A DNA stretch of 64,000 nt, from positions 806,001 through 870,000 of the forward strand of contig NZ_CP059493.1 of the NCBI RefSeq assembly GCF_014042015.1. Reading direction: 5' to 3'. The stretch comes from Actinotalea sp. JY-7876. GTDB taxonomy: Bacteria > Actinomycetota > Actinomycetes > Actinomycetales > Cellulomonadaceae. Below, piece by piece: positions 60,128-64,000 of the stretch (its first letter is position 1; each line of letters begins with the position of its first letter). Below the pieces are notes generated by a model, which saw only the letters and a program-made list of their open reading frames with translations, was not told the origin of the DNA and ran no database searches. Made by a program: the position numbers and the translations under genes.

Positions 60128-60212
60128 GTCCACGAGAATGGCAAACCTGTCGCGAGGCAGGGGCGCAAAGCCATGGAACCCCCGCGGTCCGCCAGGCTAC
60201 CGAATCGACGGA
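60128..60212 (+). ncRNA. cyclic di-GMP-I (GEMM-I) riboswitch
   Basis: The conserved core is present: GGCAAACC, a short CTG...CAG stem with a GCGA loop region, GGGCGCAAAGCC, a second GC-rich stem (CCCCCGCGGTCC), then CCAGGCTACCGAA closing the aptamer. This is the GEMM-I order, with the tetraloop/receptor-type first hairpin and the CGCAAAGCC ligand-binding junction. The 3' end runs into GGAG (60210-60213), the ribosome-binding site for GTG 60222, so control is probably translational. Confidence 0.93.
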
Positions 60213-60221
60213 GCACCTCCT

Positions 60222-61463
60222 GTGCTTGAGCCTCGACCGTCCCGCTCGGCCCGGCGCGGCGCACGCGCGCCCTCCGGCCGTCGCGCGATGGTGGCGCTCG
60301 CCCTGGCCGGCGTGCTGGTCGCCACACCGACGGCCGCCGCGGAGGTCGCCCCGACGCCCACCGTCGCGGCTCGCGCCACCGTGGCCGTCCCGGCGGCCAC
60401 GCCCTCGGCCGGCGATGTCCTCGCGCCCGCGGACGCGGCGCCCTTCGCGGCCGTCACCCTGACGGGGGCGCCGGTTCCGGGCGCGCTCGACATGCCCGCC
60501 GCCGCGGCGTCGAGCAGCCAGGTCCCGTCGGCGTACGCGCTCGCGCCGGCCCCCCTCGTGACGGCGCCGGCCCCGGACGTGGTGAAGCCGGACGCGTCGA
60601 GCACGGGCGTGAGGGCGGGCTCGCGGCTCCAGACCCATCGTGGGGACATCGTGGTGACGCAGCCCGGCACGGTGCTGGAGAACCTGGACGTGTACGGCTT
60701 CGTGACCGTGAAGGCCGCCGACGTGACCATCCGCAACACGCGCGTGCGTGGCAGCGGTCCGGGGTCCTTCGACACCGGTCTGATCAACGCCAACGACGCG
60801 CGCGTCAAGAACCTGGTGGTCGAGGACGTCACGCTGGTCCCCGACTTCCCGTCGTACTGGATCAACGGGATGCTCGGTCACGACTACACCGCGCGGCGCG
60901 TGAACACCTGGAACGTGGTCGACGGGTTCGGCATCTACAACATCCACGGCACGGCGGCGAACGTGCGGGTCGAGTCGAGCTACGTCCACGACCTGGCCTA
61001 CTTCTCGCCGGACCCGAACCACTCGGACAACCAGACGCACAACGACGCGATCCAGATCCAGGGTGGCTCCAACATCCAGATCCTCGGGAACACGCTGTCG
61101 GTGTGGCGGTCCACGACGGCCGGGACGCAGAACTACGCATACCCGCAGGGTGGATTCGGTGTGATCCTGACGCCGAACGTCAATGCGGTGACGAATTCTC
61201 GGATCGACGGGAACTGGGTGGACGGGGCGCACATCCCGATCAAGCTGGTGACGTCCCAGAAGACCGGTCCGATGAACTTCGGTGAGGTCACCAACAACAC
61301 GTTCGCCCGGGACATGCGCAACACGCCCATGGCGGGGAAGAACAACTGGTTCACGGTGCTCACCACGCCCGACCTGACGGTCATCACCAGCGGGAACGTC
61401 TACGCGGACGACGGCACAGCCATCGAGGTCCGCCGCGACAGCGGCACGGGCACCGCTCCCTGA
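60222..61463 (+). CDS. secreted right-handed beta-helix protein under c-di-GMP riboswitch
   Basis: A 413-residue protein from GTG 60222, placed just after the riboswitch. Signal peptide about 1-40 (MVALALAGVLVATPTAAAE). An Ala/Pro/Thr-rich segment to about residue 125 precedes a parallel beta-helix (about 130-413): GTVLENLDVYGFVTVKAADVTI, INGMLGHDYTARRVNTWNVVDGFGIY, SDNQTHNDAIQIQGGSNIQILGNTLS. It is a paralogue of the C-terminal domain of the preceding gene but lacks the three repeats. Probably acts on or binds the extracellular glycan. Its 3' end overlaps the convergent ligase gene by 64 nt. Confidence 0.87.
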   Translation: MLEPRPSRSARRGARAPSGRRAMVALALAGVLVATPTAAAEVAPTPTVAARATVAVPAATPSAGDVLAPADAAPFAAVTLTGAPVPGALDMPAAAASSSQVPSAYALAPAPLVTAPAPDVVKPDASSTGVRAGSRLQTHRGDIVVTQPGTVLENLDVYGFVTVKAADVTIRNTRVRGSGPGSFDTGLINANDARVKNLVVEDVTLVPDFPSYWINGMLGHDYTARRVNTWNVVDGFGIYNIHGTAANVRVESSYVHDLAYFSPDPNHSDNQTHNDAIQIQGGSNIQILGNTLSVWRSTTAGTQNYAYPQGGFGVILTPNVNAVTNSRIDGNWVDGAHIPIKLVTSQKTGPMNFGEVTNNTFARDMRNTPMAGKNNWFTVLTTPDLTVITSGNVYADDGTAIEVRRDSGTGTAP

Positions 61464-62710
61464 CCGGCCGCCGGCCCGGTGCCGGGCCGGGTGCTGGCCA
61501 CCCCGAGCGCCAGCGCCACCCACAGGATCATGCCGACCGCGGACCGCGACGCGAGGGCGCTGTAGGTGAGCGGCAGGAGGAACGCGATCAGCGCTCCCTG
61601 GCGCGCCCCCGGGAGGCGGTCCCCACGCGTCCAGGCCCGGACCACGAGCACGGCCTGGGCACCGAAGTACAGGACGGCGAAGACGGTCCCGATGTCGACC
61701 GCGTACATGAGGAACGAGTTCTCGAGGCTCGTGGCGAGGCCACCCTGCGACGCGATCCGGTAGCTCGACGTCAGGCCGTGGCCGACGACCGCGTACTCCC
61801 GCCACGTCCGGCCGAAGAAGCTCAGGGCGTCGGTGCGGGCGCCGGTGGATCCCGTGTCGTCCGCGAAGCGTTCCCCGACGCCCTCGACGAGGCTCGTGGA
61901 CAGCAGCGCCGCGGCGCCCCCGGCGAGGGCGCACAGCCCGAGCAGCCGGGCGTGCGCCGGCGCCGGGGAACGCAGCACCACCCACACGGCCACGACCGCG
62001 ATGACGACGACGCCCGAGCGTGACTGGGTGATCGCGACGCCGGCGGCGAAGAGCGTGACGAGGGCCAGCTGGAGCGACGTGCGCCGCAGTCCCACGATGA
62101 GCGGCGCGGTCACGCACAGGAACATGGAGAGCGTCAGCGGGTGGTCGAACGTGGCCATCCAGCGGTCGAAGCCCTCGCGCCGGAACCACCACCGGGTCTC
62201 GTGCGAGCTCTGGTACAGCAGGATGCTCCCCGCGAACCACTGCACGACGGCGAGCGCGGCGGCCGCGCCGCCCAGCGCGAGCAGCGCCGTCCGCACCTGG
62301 GTCAGGCGCCCCGCGTCCCCGTCGACGACCGCCAGCACGAGGAGGAAGAGCGCGAGCGGGGCCACGACGACGTCGAGCAGGAGGGCGAGGCCACCCGAGC
62401 CGGCCTGCACGGTGGTGAAGGCCGCGACCGCCGTCACGAGGCCGAGGGTAAGCACGAGCAGGACGTGCTCGCCGGCCACCTGGGAGAGGCGCCGGGGCGC
62501 GTGCATGGCCTGCGCGACGAGCATGGCGACGACCAGCCAGGCGGCCGGGTGCATGCCGAGCGGGCCCGTCTCGTGCCCGGTGACGAGGTGGCCGGCTGCG
62601 GCGGGGATGCCCACCCACAGGCCGAGGATCGCGACGAGGGTCACGACCGGTCGGCGGCGCGTCGCCCAGGCGAGCGCCGCGCACCCACCCGCCCAGAGTG
62701 CGAGCAGCAT
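61400..62710 (-). CDS. O-antigen ligase/polymerase family membrane protein (Wzy-like)
   Basis: A 436-residue polytopic protein with about 11-12 helices and one large periplasmic loop. Motifs: FDRWMATFDHPLTLSMFLCVTAPLIVGL, GVAITQSRSGVVVIAVVAVWVVL and the loop WREYAVVGHGLTSSYRIASQGGLATSLENSFLMYAVDIG, typical of Wzy_C/WaaL domains. It polymerises or ligates lipid-linked repeats outside the membrane. ATG 62710 follows the kinase stop by 1 nt, so it is in an operon with the kinase on the minus strand. The C-terminal 21 codons overlap the convergent beta-helix gene. Confidence 0.87.
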   Translation of the reverse strand: MLLALWAGGCAALAWATRRRPVVTLVAILGLWVGIPAAAGHLVTGHETGPLGMHPAAWLVVAMLVAQAMHAPRRLSQVAGEHVLLVLTLGLVTAVAAFTTVQAGSGGLALLLDVVVAPLALFLLVLAVVDGDAGRLTQVRTALLALGGAAAALAVVQWFAGSILLYQSSHETRWWFRREGFDRWMATFDHPLTLSMFLCVTAPLIVGLRRTSLQLALVTLFAAGVAITQSRSGVVVIAVVAVWVVLRSPAPAHARLLGLCALAGGAAALLSTSLVEGVGERFADDTGSTGARTDALSFFGRTWREYAVVGHGLTSSYRIASQGGLATSLENSFLMYAVDIGTVFAVLYFGAQAVLVVRAWTRGDRLPGARQGALIAFLLPLTYSALASRSAVGMILWVALALGVASTRPGTGPAAGQGAVPVPLSRRTSMAVPSSA

Positions 62711-62711
62711 C

Positions 62712-64000
62712 TCAGCGGTCGGCGCGGACGGACCGTTCCGGGGCCGCCTCACCGGCCGTGCGGCGTTCGGCCCCCGGGTCCTCGTCGGCCGGGGCTGGGC
62801 GCCAGACTGGCGTGCCCGGAGCCAAGGGCAGGCCGTCCGCGGGTGTCTGCTCGCGGGTCGTCGGCGAAGCCTCCTGGTCCTGCGCGTCGCCCGGGGCGCG
62901 CGGCGCGCGCCCCGTCGTCGCGTACGCCGAGGCGCCGTATCCTCCCGCGGTCACCGCGCTCGGCGCGCCGTTGAGGATCGTGCCCGCCAGCGGTGCACCG
63001 ACCGCGGCGAGCCCTTCCACGGCGGCGCGTGCCTGCTCGCGCGTCGTCCCGCCGTACCGGACGACGAGGACGACGATGTCCGCGTGGGTCGCGACGACCG
63101 ACGCGTCGGTGACCGGCAGCACGGGAGGGGTGTCCACGACGATCGTCTCGAAGCGTCCGCGGAGCTCGGTCACCAGCTCCCGCATCGCGTCGCTGCCGAG
63201 CAGCTCGGACGGGTTCGGTGGCAGCGTGCCGGCGGCGAGCACCTGGAGGCCGTGCTGGCCCCAGGGCTGCAGCACGTCGTCGACCTTCACGGCACCGGCC
63301 AGGACGTTGGTCAGCCCGGCGGAGCCCTCGATCCCGAGCCGCTGCGCGACCATGGGCCGGCGCATGTCCGCCTCCACCAGCAGGACGGACCTGCCGGCCT
63401 CGGCGAGCGTGATCGCGAGGTTGCAGGCGGTCGTCGTCTTGCCGTCGCCCGGGACCGCGGACGTGACCACCACGACCTGCATCCGCTTCGTCACGGCGCT
63501 GAACGTCAGGTTCGTCCGCAGCTGGCGGTACGCCTCCGCCCGGGGCGAGCCCGGCTCCGCGTCCACGATGAGCAGCTCGCCGGCCCCACCGCGGCGCCGG
63601 CGCCCTTCGGCGCCGATCGTGGCGAGCGTGGGCAGCCCGGTCGCCCGCTTGAGGTCGTCGAGGCTGCGGACGGTGCGGTCCAGCATCTGGCGGGCGATCG
63701 ACAGCGCCAGCCCGAGGGCGATCCCGGCGAGCGCCGCGACGCCGATGTTGAGCGTCGTCCGCGGCGAGATGGGCTCGGGGTTCAGCGTCGGCCCCGAGAT
63801 CACGGTGAGCGACACGCTGGCCCCGCTCGCCGCATCCGTGCTGTCGAGGCGGGAGATCAGCGGGCCGAACTCGGTGGCGATCGCCTCGGCGATCCGCAGC
63901 GCGCGGTCGGTCTCGGTGTCCGTCACGGTCGCGGTGAGCAGGATCGTCTCCGGGTCCACCAGCGCCGACACGCGCGACGTCACCTCGGCGGGCGTGAGGT
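62712..64000 (-). CDS. Wzz/BY-kinase polysaccharide co-polymerase and tyrosine autokinase (partial, N-terminus beyond window)
   Basis: The frame remains open to the right edge (LTPAEVTSRVSALVDPETI), so the true start lies outside; at least 429 residues are visible. A Wzz-type region ends in a membrane helix (IGVAALAGIALGLALSIARQML). The kinase domain has Walker A VPGDGKTTTACNLA, Walker A' LLVEADMRRP and Walker B VVDTPPVLPVTDA. The tail is Pro/Ala/Glu/Arg-rich and lacks the usual Tyr cluster; only YGASAY lies near the end of the core. It controls chain length and export of exopolysaccharide. Confidence 0.9.
   Translation of the reverse strand, partial: LTPAEVTSRVSALVDPETILLTATVTDTETDRALRIAEAIATEFGPLISRLDSTDAASGASVSLTVISGPTLNPEPISPRTTLNIGVAALAGIALGLALSIARQMLDRTVRSLDDLKRATGLPTLATIGAEGRRRRGGAGELLIVDAEPGSPRAEAYRQLRTNLTFSAVTKRMQVVVVTSAVPGDGKTTTACNLAITLAEAGRSVLLVEADMRRPMVAQRLGIEGSAGLTNVLAGAVKVDDVLQPWGQHGLQVLAAGTLPPNPSELLGSDAMRELVTELRGRFETIVVDTPPVLPVTDASVVATHADIVVLVVRYGGTTREQARAAVEGLAAVGAPLAGTILNGAPSAVTAGGYGASAYATTGRAPRAPGDAQDQEASPTTREQTPADGLPLAPGTPVWRPAPADEDPGAERRTAGEAAPERSVRADR

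Larger units (their letters stand above)
59903..60221 (+). other. promoter and riboswitch leader of the second beta-helix gene
   Basis: 319 nt without a protein gene. It includes an AT-richer patch (about 60019-60052), a promoter candidate (60092-60121) and a cyclic di-GMP aptamer (about 60128-60212) ending at the ribosome-binding site. An ATG at 60138 lies inside the aptamer and is not a credible start. Confidence 0.7.

Noticed and set aside
60138-60221. Upstream start (ATG 60138) for the second beta-helix protein
   Set aside because: It lies within the c-di-GMP aptamer and would give a non-signal-like N-terminus; GTG 60222 has an SD sequence and a proper signal peptide.

Overview
The window is chromosomal DNA from a very GC-rich actinomycete. 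Codon use is G/C-ending throughout, GTG starts are frequent, many -10 boxes (TANNNT) sit 6-7 nt before the start codon, and HrcA- and DosR-type operators are present. Gene content suggests Micrococcales, perhaps a Cellulomonas-like organism; this is inference. The core gene order matches the Mycobacterium tuberculosis Rv0985c-Rv1019 region as I recall it: mscL, an FmdB/Ruc-type protein, 5-formyl-THF cyclo-ligase, galU, a moeA/glp homologue, rimJ, a GlpR-like membrane protein, protein mannosyltransferase, rsmI, metG, tatD, rpfB, ksgA, ispE, then glmU, prs, rplY and pth.

Layout. 1-4255: an XdhC tail, a DUF1275 membrane protein, two lipoproteins (one with an HNH plus excalibur architecture) and a fatty acid desaturase behind a small palindrome. 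4685-11124: a 1515-residue helicase-related protein with degenerate ATPase motifs and a C-terminal nuclease-like domain, mscL, a SAF/CpaB protein, and the Ruc-type chaperone gene behind a CIRCE element. 11315-19652: penicillin acylase, a DoxX-like protein behind two DosR-like boxes, and the cell-division/nucleotide-sugar block 5-FCL/galU/glp/rimJ/glpR. 19728-28140: tRNA-Ala, a GH20-like protein lacking its catalytic Glu, mannosyltransferase, rsmI, a B6/NAD-related group (PNPOx-like protein, MocR regulator, nicotinamidase) and a DUF559 protein. 28150-43114: metG, tatD, two adjacent DUF348/G5 muralytic proteins (one RpfB), ksgA, ispE, an ABC-F protein, a TetR/MarR pair, tRNA-Gln, glmU, prs, rplY and pth.

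43251-64000 is an accessory surface-polysaccharide locus that runs off the right edge. It holds a WcaJ-like priming transferase, a TagD-like cytidylyltransferase, three glycosyltransferases, a CDP-alcohol phosphotransferase, a lipoprotein, a giant secreted propeller/LamG/PKD protein, a Wzx-like flippase, two secreted beta-helix proteins, an O-antigen ligase-like protein and a tyrosine autokinase. Many genes overlap by 4 nt, implying translational coupling. The second beta-helix gene sits behind a cyclic di-GMP-I (GEMM-I) riboswitch, and a perfect CRP-type palindrome lies upstream of the first. Cytidylyltransferase plus CDP-alcohol transferase suggests a phospho-alditol-decorated, c-di-GMP-responsive exopolysaccharide. 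That is the best candidate here for a little-described system.

The most interesting non-coding signals are the GEMM-I riboswitch, the CIRCE element, the DosR-like pair, the repeated leaderless promoter pattern, two GTCACG-type direct repeats, several perfect hairpin terminators, and a relic of a duplicated adhesin module at 48027-48128.
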